Part shown: positions 1 to 11,998 of the stretch, piece by piece | How the letters are laid out: every line of letters starts with the position of its first letter | Position numbering within the stretch: position 1 is the stretch's first letter | Origin: Lanius collurio | Lineage: Eukaryota; Chordata; Aves; Passeriformes; Laniidae | Direction: 5' to 3' | Length of the DNA stretch: 64,000 nt | Assembly: GCA_020086605.1 (NCBI GenBank) | Contig: JACBWW010000008.1 | Coordinates: forward strand, 16,892,720 to 16,956,719 | The notes under the pieces: model-generated | The model's input: the letters and a program-made list of their open reading frames with translations, nothing else | Told to the model about the DNA's origin: nothing | Databases searched by the model: none | Program-made: the position numbers and the translations under genes

Positions 1-225
1 GATCCAAGGGCAGGACCTGGCATGTGACCTTGTTGAATGTCATGGCCTTGGCCCATCTATCCAGCCTGTCCACATCCCTCTGCAGATTCTTCCTGCCCTC
101 CAGCAGATCAATTATCCACCCAACTTCATGTGGCCTGAGGGTGCACTTGATTGCCTCATCCATATCGTCAATTAAGACAGTAAATGGGACAACCCCAATA
201 CTGAACCCCAAGAAACACCATTAAG
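1..225 (-). mobile_element. CR1 LINE fragment A (antisense, partial)
   Basis: Read on the minus strand this matches the middle-to-late part of a CR1 reverse-transcriptase ORF, around and after the catalytic box. The region is homologous to 945-1165 in the same window, which lies in the next CR1 piece but is diverged enough to be a different subfamily or copy. No open frame survives. The element continues beyond the left edge, so its 3' end is not visible. It stops abruptly near 225, where a CR1 segment that should lie on its other side begins. Family assignment is by sequence recognition. Confidence 0.8.
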
Positions 226-305
226 GGCCACAACAGCACACTGCTGGCTTGTGGACAGCTTGTTGTCCACCAGGATCCCCAGGTCATTCTCTGAAGAGCT
301 ATCAG
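226..305 (-). mobile_element. CR1 LINE fragment B (antisense, out of order)
   Basis: A short block homologous to 835-900 of the following CR1. On the minus strand it encodes the region just downstream of the RT core, the 'VDNKLSMSQQ' neighbourhood seen in clean form at 49320-49390. In an intact antisense CR1 this block lies to the left of the block in fragment A, but here it lies to the right. It is joined at about 305 to CR1 3'-UTR sequence. It is either a piece of a separate insertion or the product of a rearrangement. Boundaries are accurate to about 10 bases. Confidence 0.65.
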
Positions 306-1700
306 GTTGTTCAGAGCCCAGTCCAGCCTGACCTTGAATGTTTCCAGGGATGAAGTATCTATCACCTCCCCGAGAAACCTCTTTCAAGGTTTTATCACCT
401 TCGTCATAAAAAATATTTCCTTTTATCTAGTCTGAATATGCCCTCTTTTAGTTTAAAAACATTACCCCTTGTCCTATGACAACAGGTCCTGCTAAAATGT
501 TTGTCTCCCCTCATCTGTCTTACAAGCCTCCTTTAAGTAATTGAGCAATAACGTGTCCTTGGAGCCTTCTCTTTTCCAGACTGAGCAACCCAAACTGCCT
601 CAGTCTTTCCTTGTAGGAGAGGTGTTTCCTATCTCTAATTATTTTTATGGTTGTCCTCTGGACCCACTCCAGCAGATCCATGTGTTTCCTGTGCTGAAGG
701 CTTCAGAGCTGGATACAGCACTCCCAGTGTAATCTCACCAGAGTTAAGGTGAGTGGCAGAATCCCCTCCCTTGCCCTGCTGGCCATGCTACTTTAGATGC
801 AGCCCAGGATAGAATTGGTTGTGTAGGCTGCAAGTGCCCATTGCTGAGTCATGTCCAATTTCTCATCCACCAGTTCTTCAAGTCCTTCTCAGCAGGGCTT
901 TTCTCAATCCCTTTAATCCCTACCCCATACTGTTACCAAGGGTTGCCTTGACCCAGGTGCAATACCTCACAGTTAACCTTGTTGGACCTCCTGAGATTCA
1001 CCCAGGCCCACTACTCTAACCTGTCTTGATCCCTCTGAATGGCATCCTGTCCCTCAGCTGTGTTAGACACAATGCTCAGTTAGGTGTTGTCTTCAAACGT
1101 GCTGAGGTTGCACTTGATCCCACTGCCTGTTAAAAAGTCCTGGTCCTAGTATGAATTCCTGAGGGACAGTACTTGTCACTGATCTCCACCTGGACTGCTC
1201 TCTGGATGTTCCCTTCAACCAATTTCCGATCTGCCAAAGAGTACACCCATGAAATCTCAACTCCTCCAATGTAGAGAGAAGGAGATTGTAAGGGGCTATG
1301 TTAAAGGCTGTATAGAAGTCCAGATAAATGACATCTATAATCCTTCTCTTGTCCACTGATGTATTCTGTTGTAGTGCGGGGAGGAGAGGCACCTCCACAG
1401 TACTCACTCCACCACAGAAGGCCACTGGCTGGGTCAGGCAGGATTTCCCCTTGGTGAATTGTGCTGGCTGGCTCAAACCACATCCCTGTCCTCCATGTGC
1501 CTTAGCACAGCTTCTAGGAGGATCTGTTCCATCATCTTCCCAGGCACAGTGATGAGTGAGGTTTACATGCTGGTGATTTCCAGGGTCCTCATTTCTATCT
1601 TGTTTAAATATGAGTACAGTATTTCCTTTTTTCCATTCACTGGGGACTTAATCTGATTGCCATCACTTTTTCTGCTGGTATCAAGGTGCTTGCTTACACA
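306..1700 (-). mobile_element. CR1 LINE fragment C (antisense, 5'-truncated, about 1.4 kb)
   Basis: Reading right to left, this runs from the linker just before the reverse-transcriptase core (near 1690), through RT (about 1560-1070) and the C-terminal region, into the 3'-UTR. The 3'-UTR includes the stretches near 420-480 and 330-360 typical of avian CR1. The terminal 80 or so bases of the 3' end are missing, because the element is joined to fragment B at about 305. The 5' end is lost at about 1700, the usual 5' truncation of CR1 copies. Frameshifts and stops are frequent, so it is an old copy. Confidence 0.9.
1070..1690 (-). pseudogene. CR1 ORF2 reverse-transcriptase remnant
   Basis: A 127-codon open stretch at 1093-1476 carries recognisable CR1 RT motifs in order: 'TKGKSCLT', then motif A as 'VIYLDFYTAFN' (usual form YLDFSKAFD), then 'WLKGTS', then 'PQEFILGPGLFN' (usual form [12 protein letters not shown]). 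Further right, in other frames, are remnants of the RPVSLTSVPGK segment. The catalytic box, normally FADDT, reads FEDNT and is followed at once by a stop codon near 1075. The protein would normally copy CR1 RNA into DNA at the target site. This copy cannot. Confidence 0.85.
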
Positions 1701-4670
1701 TTGCACTAAGTGTAGTTTTGCAACCTCCTGCCTGTGGCAAAATTGCATTTATCCATGGCAAGTACCCATGTCCTAATGACAGCTTCATCTTCCCTCTCAA
1801 AATTCTTGTCTTTCACTTTGGTTTATCGGTCTATTCACTGACATCAGTTGCCTTTTTTCTCGTCCTTCGGTCCAGCAGATCAAATGGTCCAGACTCATTT
1901 AGTCTCACCTGCACGCTGGCAGCCTTTCACAGTACCTTACATACCCTGAGTTAATCTTCACATTCCTGACAATACTGTAGGTAGAATTAAAAAAGTGCCG
2001 CAGCTAATATCTGCTACAATGGCACTAATAATTCTGTCACAAAATATTTTCTCTTGTATTCTAGGAAAGCACTTGCTTTGTTTAGTGGCTGTGTTTCACT
2101 GATGGTATTATACGGTCTAGCATTAGCTAACATGTCTTTTTAATTTCAAAATTATATTCTGGGAGGTTATAAAAGAAGTTCTAGGAATTTCTTACATTTA
2201 CATTATTTTGCTCCTTGTATGAATTCATATAATCAGCCTGAATTATCCCTTGAGGTCATGTAGCAATTTCTGCATGATATTTCAATATTTCTTTATTAAT
2301 AATGACTTCTAATATTATACCATTTGTACTTTTCATTAGCAGATCTATGCTCTCAGATGAGTTCCATAATGAACTTATATTTTCTAGTTGTTTTCACTCA
2401 TTTTCTACTGACTGTTTCTTGCAAACACTTTGCTAGACACTTTTTTTTACTTCACTTCCAACATGTATCTTTCTCCCTTTTATTTGCAAATAAATTATCT
2501 TTATGTCCCTCTGAGAGTTGGCTACCAGGTATTCAAATGTGCCCTCCAGGAAATTTCCAATAAAGGACATAGTGCTACTAGAGGAGAAAAGTTGAAAAAG
2601 CAAGCAGCATCATTCTTGCTTCCCATTCCTTTGCTCAAACAACAGCCAAGCAAGAAGTACCTAAAATGTCAGAGTCAGATGTCTGGTCACACAGTAATAT
2701 ATGCTTAGAGTCCTATTTGGGAAGCAAAAAGAAAGAATGACAGAAAATAAAAAATATACTGGTGATCTGTTTTTCTGTTTTCCTGCTTATCTGCTTTATT
2801 TCTGTCCTCCAATGCTCATTCTAAGCTATACAGTTCACAGGCTTCTTGAGACGTGAACATCTTTTACTGCTAGTGTCTGTGTTTATGTGTTTATGTGTTT
2901 ATGTGTTTATGGTCTTGAGAACTCTCTTGTGAGGATTCCCACCTCTCAATTCTTTAAAACCAAATTGCTTAGAGCAGGTTGCAGTGTTTGCAGTAGCTGC
3001 AGAGTGCTTGGAGCTGAAAACCTGACTTGGTTCTGGTATCTAGCCTGAAGGCAGTTCTCTGGAGTCAGCAGGCCTAGAATATTGTATCAGGAGGTTCTCT
3101 CTTCTCTTTAGGCCTAACTATGGTTAAGTGATGAAGAGATGAATCTAATTTAAATGTGTGGATACTCTAGGGTCCATGTTAATCAAAATATAACAGAGAA
3201 TTTTAAATTTTATTTATTCAGTGAGATCAAGGAGACAATTAAAACAGTAATTAAAAAGAACACCCTCTTCAACCTATCAAGTTGCTTTGGATGTTTGCTC
3301 ATTTGTCACAGAAACACTCAAGTTGCGAGGGACAGTCTGTACGCAAAGGTTGTATTCAGTTATAAACATTGTATGTAACTGAACATGCTAATATCAAAAT
3401 GAATCTACTGCCTTTTACAAGTGGAAATTAACTTCTTGACAGAAGTTAGAAACAATTTTTCCCCCTATTATTAGCAGACACTGTCACTTACAAACAGTAG
3501 GCTAAATCAGAATCCTTGGACATGTCATGTGGCAATTTATGTACTTATAGGAAACCTTTATCCTGAAATCTTTGTAACGCCCTATTTGGGAAAATTCACA
3601 TTATAAATTTTAAAAAGCTCAGTCTATTTTCCTTAAGGATGAAATATATCCTCTTCTTTATTAGGATGGAATCTTTTGGTGCAGGGATATTTGAGGAAAC
3701 TAATGCTAACCTTCATGGTTTTGCTCTTGTAGAAAGAGAACATCAGTGGAGCTGTCCCTGAGTTGTAAAAAACACAGTGACACGAAAGACAGTCCTTCTG
3801 TAAGTTTCAAACATGAGCTATCATGTTAAGAAATTCAAAGAAAGAATATGAGTGCCATTAGACTTCTGCAGGGAGCTCCTCTGTGAAACATACCTAGTGC
3901 TACTTGAAGTACTGTAGGGGCCACCTCTGCCTGCTGCCCTGGAAGGAGGGGACACCACTGACTGCTGTCCAGGGCCAGATAGACAAGACTGTGCAGGAAC
4001 TCCTCGGCACCTTACCAACCTAGACTAGTCACCCTGCACCCTTGCTGAGCGAGCATCTGTCACCTTGGAAGTACTGCTTACTGCTTCCCCAGCACAGGAT
4101 GGCACAGAAGCATGGCTATCATTCAGCTGTACCAGCAGCTTCTAACTGCAGGAGAAAAAAGGATGTTTGCTTCCACGGCACTGGCTTGTGAAAGAAATAC
4201 ACTGCTTTTCCTGAAGAGATACATCAGGTCTGTGCAAGCTCTCATACCTCTAGTGTAATACTCACTGATTGTTGATACAATCCTGGATCTCTAATGACAC
4301 AGATGATTTTTCCTTTTTTTCCCCTGGTTTTCTATACAGACTGAAAGCTTCAGACCTCTACCATGCTTAGCAATATTTGTTATTTATCAACAGGACTGAA
4401 TGGACTTTGAGAACACAGCTTTAAAGTTATGCAAATCTTGCAATATTCAACAAATTTTGTACAAATAGGGATCTGGTGTGAAGGAGGTCGACCAAGCAGA
4501 GGACTTGCAGGCAGATGCAGAGTACTTTAGGGAATCATAAAAGGGCATAACATATGGGGCAGCTCTCACTGCTTCTCCTGAGGAGTCTAACCTTAGGTGC
4601 TCCTTGATTTACAAAAGAAAAGGTCTGCCTACTTCTGCCCAAGTACCTGCTGAATAAGTTTCTCCTCAAT
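1701..4670. other. Unassigned non-coding DNA
   Basis: No gene or transposon recognised. The sequence is mostly AT-rich, with one short GC-richer stretch at about 3890-4130 that I could not assign to any family. Open frames are under 100 codons with no recognisable domain. The only clear internal structure is the 8-bp tandem repeat at 2879-2910. Confidence 0.5.
2879..2910. repeat. (GTGTTTAT)4 microsatellite
   Basis: Four uninterrupted copies of the 8-bp unit GTGTTTAT, directly visible, followed by a partial fifth base. It lies in unique DNA rather than at the end of a LINE, so it is not a CR1 tail repeat. It is probably length-polymorphic. Confidence 0.9.
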
Positions 4671-4674
4671 GTTA

Positions 4675-4865
4675 TAAATGAAATGTCAATTTAGTTGAAT
4701 TAATAATTTGAGCAAGCCAAATTATTAATATAAAAATAAATAAAATTTATTGTAATAAAATTGACAATCAAAATCAGCCACTATATAAGAAAGCAGGGCC
4801 AAGCCTAGGTTCTTGACTCTGGGTGTCACATACACAGCTCTGACCACCAGCAGTTCAGAGAGGTA
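4675..4865. repeat. Possible LTR-like fragment with perfect inverted repeat
   Basis: An AT-rich half holds a perfect 11-bp inverted repeat (4699-4709 and 4719-4729, loop of 9) and dense AATAAA-like sites on both strands. It passes abruptly at about 4780 into a GC-richer half that contains TATATAAG at 4782-4789. The composition shift and the resemblance of the second half to avian ERV LTR sequence suggest an LTR fragment. I could not find matching terminal TG/CA ends or a target-site duplication, so the call is tentative and the strand is undecided. Confidence 0.3.
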
Positions 4866-7800
4866 AGTGCACACCTTTGAGATGTTTGAGTCCAGTTTTT
4901 ATAATGTTTTTCTTGCTCTTGGCTATGAAATCCATTGTCCTTTTCATTCTTGATGATACTCAGGTCTGGTGCTCAGTGGTACATTTAGGTGTTGATGTGT
5001 CCAAGGACTATCTCTTTGTAATCAGATTGATGGCTTCCAGTAACTCATCTTAGTATATGATGAAATCCTTTTATGATGACAATGAGGTATCTCAAGTGAT
5101 AAGTCCATTCATCAACCATGTCCAGGGAGCAGCAGATCCTATCTCTTGCTTCTTTCAGATGGAGAAAGATCTTTGTTGGGTACGGTGAAATCGTGGGTCT
5201 GAGGTCATCTCTTGAGCTTGCCTGTACTTCTTATGTTAATTAGTACCTTCCTTGAGCAAGATGTCATGAGACTTGCCAAGGTGTACTCTGAACACAATTT
5301 AAACATATATACAATTTGCAGGATATAGTTTATATTTTAGATCTCACATAAATACCTTATTACATTTGTAATGTTTTAATTTCTTATGAATTTTGACCCA
5401 TCTATAACACTCAAGAACTAAAGTCTGATGCTTATTGGTAAATGTTTAGGATCCTGGACCCCATGGAGATGTCTAACTGGCGGGCTGCAGCTGTACCACA
5501 GCCACTGTTGCTGGAGAATTCTCGAGTATATTCTTCCATTTCATTAACTCAAGACACAGAAGAGGGATGTAACTGTTGCGATTTTCTTTTAAGAGTAGGA
5601 TTATCAGAAGATGAGAGTAATTACAAGTTTTCCCTCCAGCTACTCATGTGAAGGCAATTTGGATAAAGCTTTGAAAAATGAGAAAGCAGTATAGCACAGA
5701 AGGAACAGAGGGAGGTTGTGCACATAATCACTAAACAGTTCAAATTAAAATTTCAAAGAGGTTAATGCATCTAGACAAAGTCAATCTTCTACCCTTTATG
5801 TTTTCTTCTACTGCTGATGATTAGGGTGAGTTCAGAATTCGGGTGAGATGAAACTTAGTATACTAACTTTGTAACTAAAGATGGCTTAATGGATAATGTT
5901 GCTTTGAGGAACCAATGTCTGTTTGAATGGATAATCCATACAATATAAAAACTATTCATCTAACAGAATTTACAACTGAAAAGATTCAGACCTCATTCTA
6001 CTTGTATTAAATCAATTATTAAGCTGTTCTGAACTTCAGTGGGAGCAGAATCAGGGCATAAGTCACAAATATTGCAGTGTAAAATGAAAGATTTTTGAAA
6101 GTAGTAATGAGGCAGTCCAAGGCAAGCAATAGGCAGCCCATAGCCTATGGCCTGGGCCATTACACAAGTTCCTCTGCGTAATTCTTATCCAAAGGTGACA
6201 GGCACTGTGCTCAGAAACAGGGCTTGCACTATGCTTCATGACCAGCCTTTCTGATGGGTGAGATTTTTTCCCTGAAGTATTAAAGAATCAGTTTAGGCCC
6301 TCACCGCAGGGTTCACTCAGCTTTTAGGAGAAAGGTGGAAGTGGGGGAAAGAGTGTCTTGCTGACTTTAGATGCAGAGGTATATATTTTGTGAAAGATTT
6401 TCTTTTTTTAATTATATGTCTCAGACATAACATTACTGTGTCTTCAGAGAAGAAATTAGCAACCTAAATCCAGTTACAAGAGCTGACAAACACTTGCTAC
6501 AGAAATACCTCAGCACTTCTGTCAGGGATGAAAAGAGGAGCACAAGAATGTGGGTTTGTTGAAAACGGGAAGCCTGGATTGTGGATCTCCATGCTTGCTA
6601 CAAAATACCTGTAGACTTGTCCATCTGCATGAGGTTGAAAAACAAGCCTCCAAACTGACTCTTACTTGATTCTCCTGTTTTAACTGTAAGCCATTCCTCA
6701 GGGAAAGGAGGGAAGAAAAGTACTTTTATAAACCTGGAATAAAAACTGTGTTTAGCAACACTTTCTCTCTGCTTCTCTAACTGTCTAACTTAAGGCCCTC
6801 CCTGGGCCAAATATGTTATCTAAAAATGTCAAATTCCCTATCAAAATGAAATTTCTCTGATGTTCAGGGCACTGTCTGAGCAGGACAATGGAAAAAGTGC
6901 CAGCAGAAATAAATGTACAGACTTGACTTTCAGACAGCTGAAGGCAAAACAGTCCCTTTGGATTTTTGTTTAAAAATATTAAAAAAAATAATGAGAAATA
7001 GGAAAAATTCACTGAAAGACACAGAATGTCAATTAATTTAATAGTTTTTTGCAAGCATAGCTTACAATAAACCGCACTTGCATGCTAAAAACTGTTCAGA
7101 GATTGGTTACTTTAATGTTAATGTACAAGATAAATTGTCTCCAAGCTCTTTTTGTTTTAGAAGAGTGAATGCTCCAAGAGTTTACATCTCTCATCGAGGT
7201 GGACAGAGAAGGAAAAGCAATGTGGTTTTGCTTATAAACAATCTGGAACTAGAGAGGCAATTAAAAGAATAAATAGAAGCCACTGAAAATGTAATCTAAA
7301 AGTTAAACAGCCCTTCTGTGACAAGGGTTTAAAAAAACATTTTCACTAGACTAGTGCTAAAGGGAAAAGTCAATTACAGCAACAGAATAGAAGAGCAGAC
7401 TGTCAAAGAATAAGTTTATAGAAAAGAAGTGACCAGAATTTGTACATTTGTCAGGCAGGTCCCACAGACACATCATAATAGCTTAAAGCAAATAATGCAT
7501 CTCTCAGCTGTAGTATTGGTCTCTGAAATCCAAGAAAAAATCCATAATGGAACAAACTCCCACAGCACACTTCTAGAAAAAAATCCCACAAGACAAGCCC
7601 TGAATGTATTAGGAAAACAAGACAACTTTGTGGCCCTTTTGGAGGGTTTTCTGGGAGAAAGATAAAAGTTCTGAGAAAGCTCGATGTTAGAATGTGCAAA
7701 AGACCCAGCTTATTTTGTTCTGTGAGAATCTCTGACGATGGAAACATTTCAGATCTTCCCATCTGTGTTTTGTTTCGGGGCAGGAATTCTTGATGCCTGA

Positions 7801-10800
7801 TGATTTGGCAGAACAATGCTGGGCCCAAGCCCTCTCTCCTCCACAGCTTAGGCCCAAGTGAGGAGTTCAGTACAAAATGTAGGGGTGATGGCATTTTGGA
7901 TCCTGGTTCCTCATATGTAGCTTTTGTCCCTCCTTAAATGCCCAGTTCTATTGTTAATGCTGTAAAATTAAAACAAAATTTGAATCTAAATTCTTACTAA
8001 ATGAAAATGGGATAGGCAATACCCTTCATGAATATAGATGAACATTGTCAATATACATGATTTTGAATTGGCCTCCTCAATTCACCTTAATATCTGACTG
8101 CCTCCCAATCAATAGAGACACATACCCACTTTAAAAACATTTTTTGTGTTAAGTAACTGTTCCATTTTTTTCATTATGTATAAGGCTCTTAAATCTCTTC
8201 TGTAAATCGAGTGTCTTGCTGCAGTTGCAGGTCAAAAAGAATTAATCTCCTACGTACACATCAGAAGTCTCAGTAAAGCTCTATAATAGAAATGTTCATA
8301 TGCAGAAAGTCTAGCAAGTTTTCTTTAGCAGCCAGAGAAATTTAAATCCATATACTACATATTCTATGTCTCTCTGGATGGTTTAACCTATTTCTTAGTT
8401 GTATGGGATGTACTTAGTCAACCTCTGCAATTCTTGTTATTTTCCTGATAGGATACAGATTACTAAAATTTCTGCTTACTGGCATTTTAATTTTTTTTTT
8501 TTTTAATTGACAAAACAGCTTTAACATTTGTTATTTCACTTAGAAGAGACTTAAAAGTCTAGCATGATTTTACAGGTAACTTCCAAAAATGTCAACTCTA
8601 GCTATGTTGGCAAGGTTTACAATGTGGTTTTCTGTTGGCTTTGCCTAATTTTATTACCTATTTTAACAAAAAATTTTATCCAAATGTAAGATAATCAGCA
8701 GAGATCAGGTAAGTAGAACAGAGCATAAAGGCACCAATCACAGTACATATTGACCAAGAAAGAAAATTGTGAGCTATAAAGACAATAAATCCTTTATGAC
8801 AATTGTACTATAAAGAAAGATGGAAAACCTGATTACAGTCTTGCTTCTTGCAGTAGAATATTAATGTTCCTGAGTCTAAAAAGGCACGAAACTAATGTAA
8901 GACCACAACCCCATCCAAGGGGCAGTTCAATACACACTGGAAACCGAACCAAAAACAAGCCAGAGGAAGTAATATAAAGTGATTATTACATCAAGCAGAT
9001 GATTTAATTTTTTGTTCATTACCTACCTTTTTTTTTTTCTGTACAAAAAGCATCAACCCAAATACTTTAATAAAAAAAGTAATAGAGACACTGTAATTCT
9101 TCAGAACACTTCCAATGAAACTGGACATTATTTTGAGCTTTTGTATGCTGAAACTATTATGTTCCTCAGTAAATAAGTATTTCATCGTGAATATTTTCTT
9201 TTGCAGGCTGTTATCTTGAAGACCAGAAAACAAAAAAAGGTATCTAAAATTATATGAATGGTCTAGAAAGCACTGCTGTTAAATTCCTTGTAGAGTCTCA
9301 CCCATTGGCATGACCCATACTACCCTTCTGTTGAGAAATGAGATGGCAGATGAGAACTTGGAAGTGTTTTCCTATAAACCACACTCGGTGTGTGGTCACT
9401 GTGGGCATCCAGTTCATTTCTTCTGGCAGAGCAAAACCACTCCAAAATGATACCACACAGTCTCAAATTCCCGAAAGTGTGCTCTGTAAGCTCAGGAGAG
9501 GGAAAGGTGGGTGAATACATTTTGGAATGGAGGGAAAACTGGACCAGAGGAAGAGACATTTTATTACCTCATTTTAAATTAACTCTTAAAGATTTCAGGG
9601 CATAATTTTCACGTCTCAAAGACAATTAAAAATATTTCTACTTATATTTGCTAAGGTAAAGTTGTCCTTTATATTAAGACATAATTTTTGGGATGGATTC
9701 CTAATTACTCTGATGTTTGACCCATCATTGCTTTTATGACTGCATGACCATTTACACTGTAATAGTCAGTCATACAAAGAATTTTCGAACGAATGGTTGT
9801 CAATTGGTTTCCTTTCTATTTCTGGGCAACTAATCTAGGACCAAGACAATAAATTTACATACAGTGTACAAGGCAAGGAGATGTATTGAAATTTTTGCAA
9901 GGAGAATGCCAATCAACTGAACAGTCATCAGCTTTCCACCCATCAATGCTGCTTGGATGTGATAGGGAAAAGAGTGTCCTCCTTAGGAATAAGCAAACAT
10001 GATTATTTGTGGGAGAAAGACTGAGTGCAGTGATATCACCCCCTGTATTTCCAGACTAGTGTAATCTGTACAGAAATCCTTGCTCCACACCTTTCCCTGA
10101 TTCCCTCTTAAAATATTATATTGCAGGATGTGCTAATTATATGTTTCTACGGACTAGTTAAAATTTAGTTATTGAACTCAAATGGCAAGGTCCGATTGTA
10201 AATATTTTCAAGAGTTTAGGAAGACCAGGCTGGCAAGATGCTGCTCTGTAGTGCCTGACTGTGCTCTCTGTAGGCCAACAACCAAGTGAGATAACAAGCT
10301 GCACAGCACTGCAAACACTTGAAGGAGCAAGCCTATAAACATGTCCCTGAAAGGGCCAGACAAGCACCTTTTGAATAACAACTGCAAATGAGAAAGTTTT
10401 TCAAAGAGAGGACTCTTTTTATCATGGAAATCTCCCTTTTCACTCCTAATAATAAATTAGAAAATACCTTTCTGAGAATTATTTTTTTGAAGAAAGCATC
10501 TTTTCTTGTAACAAAAAGCTTTGTTACAAGCTAAAATGCTTCTCTCATTCCTTTACTGCATTTCAGATGACTTAGATTTTTGTTTTTTAAGTCACTGTGA
10601 CTCATTTTCTGTAGAAATCAATTCTATTACGGAAAAACAAACCAATGATTTGACGGGGCTTTATACAGTATTAAAATAAAAACAAAAGCTTTTTGTATGA
10701 AAAAGAAGAAGTGGACTGAAATGAACTGGATCTTGGAGAACAGAATAAGAAAATCATCCACAAAATAAAAAGAAAAGGTGCCTTTAATAGCTGGGTATCT

Positions 10801-11998
10801 AAGATGAGCTGTGCTGTTTGCTGTGGCAATCAAAGGTATTTTCCATGGTTATCTTCGGTGTCCCTCTGTGTGCAAATGTGCACTTGCATTTTATCTCCTC
10901 CCCGAATCACAGTCTGACATTCTAGCTCTGACCCATTTTTATCATCAGTTAAAGCTAAGAAAACAGGCTAGGATACACATATGTTGCGGTGGACCCCCCA
11001 CTACAACACATATATATATTTCTTCTACTATCTCTGCTGTGTGGGAAGTAACCTCTGGTAAAGGTGCAGGCCAAAGACTGGGGGGGTGGTATTATCTTAA
11101 ACCATGAGAGCAAACACAGCTAAGGCTTGTCTTTCAGTGTCCCACCAGCAGTAACACTGCTGGAGAAAGACAAGCATAACACACAAAGCAATTTATTCAA
11201 AGATTTGTCAAACCCTTTTCAATAACAGGCTGCTTAAAGGATTGCTTTTTGTCTTTCTGGTCAGAAACTACAGCAGTGCTGCAGAGAACACAGCACTGCC
11301 AGAGCAAGGTTCTTATTAAACAACAGGAGAGAAGCAAGAAAATGTGGGAAAGGAAGAAGTGAGGGAAAATTTTCCACACTTGAAATATTATTCATGTTGA
11401 TTCTAGGGGTGGGGCAATATTATGGAAAGCCTGCTTTCTGGATTGGTTTGGTCAAGATCATGAGGATGGAGACCCTGCGCTCTTGAATAGGACGATTTGA
11501 ATATCCTAGAAGATGGAGAAAGGGATTGAGAAAGACTGCTCCATCCTCCTGTCTCTCTTCTTCTTGATACTACAATAAGTTGAGCTCTGGACTGTGGCAG
11601 CAATAAGTAATTCTGATTATTTTGTTTGCCACTTAGGTTAACTTCCAGAAAGGCTACTGGAGTTTTTTTGCTTTACAAAACCACAGTTCTCCTTGGAAAA
11701 TGAATAGGATATGATCACTATTCATGGACTGCAGAAATTCAAGTTATTGTTAAGGCTAAGCCAGCTTTTCTGTCTAATTTGCTGACCAGCCCAAGACAGT
11801 TTATCTTATAAAGCACATTGCATTTTTTGCTGTTTAAGAAATTCATACACTACAGTAAATAAGTCAATGCTAAGCAACTTTGGAAGACAAATTCTTTAAA
11901 TATTTGCCTATATCACACACTGGTGAAAAGGGAGAGTTATGAAAAATTTACCAAGGACCAAATTGTAACATTTTTTAATAGGAATGAGGACACAGTAT
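4866..11998. other. Unassigned AT-rich intergenic or intronic DNA
   Basis: About 7 kb with no recognisable gene or transposon. It contains T-runs at 8491-8504 and 9028-9039, a short TA stretch near 11005 and the hairpin at 10505-10530. The longest open frame (147 codons, minus strand, 7451-7894) shows no domain, motif or compositional bias that would support coding. Confidence 0.5.
10505..10530. repeat. Perfect 11-bp inverted repeat (hairpin)
   Basis: Arms 10505-10515 and 10520-10530 are exact reverse complements (CTTGTAACAAA and TTTGTTACAAG), separated by four bases. No T-run or flanking repeat indicates a function. In AT-rich DNA a short palindrome like this can arise by chance. Confidence 0.8.

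Noticed and set aside
7451..7894. 147-codon open frame on the minus strand in unique DNA
   Set aside because: No recognisable domain, signal peptide or motif, and no splice or promoter context. An open frame of this length can occur by chance in 64 kb read in six frames.
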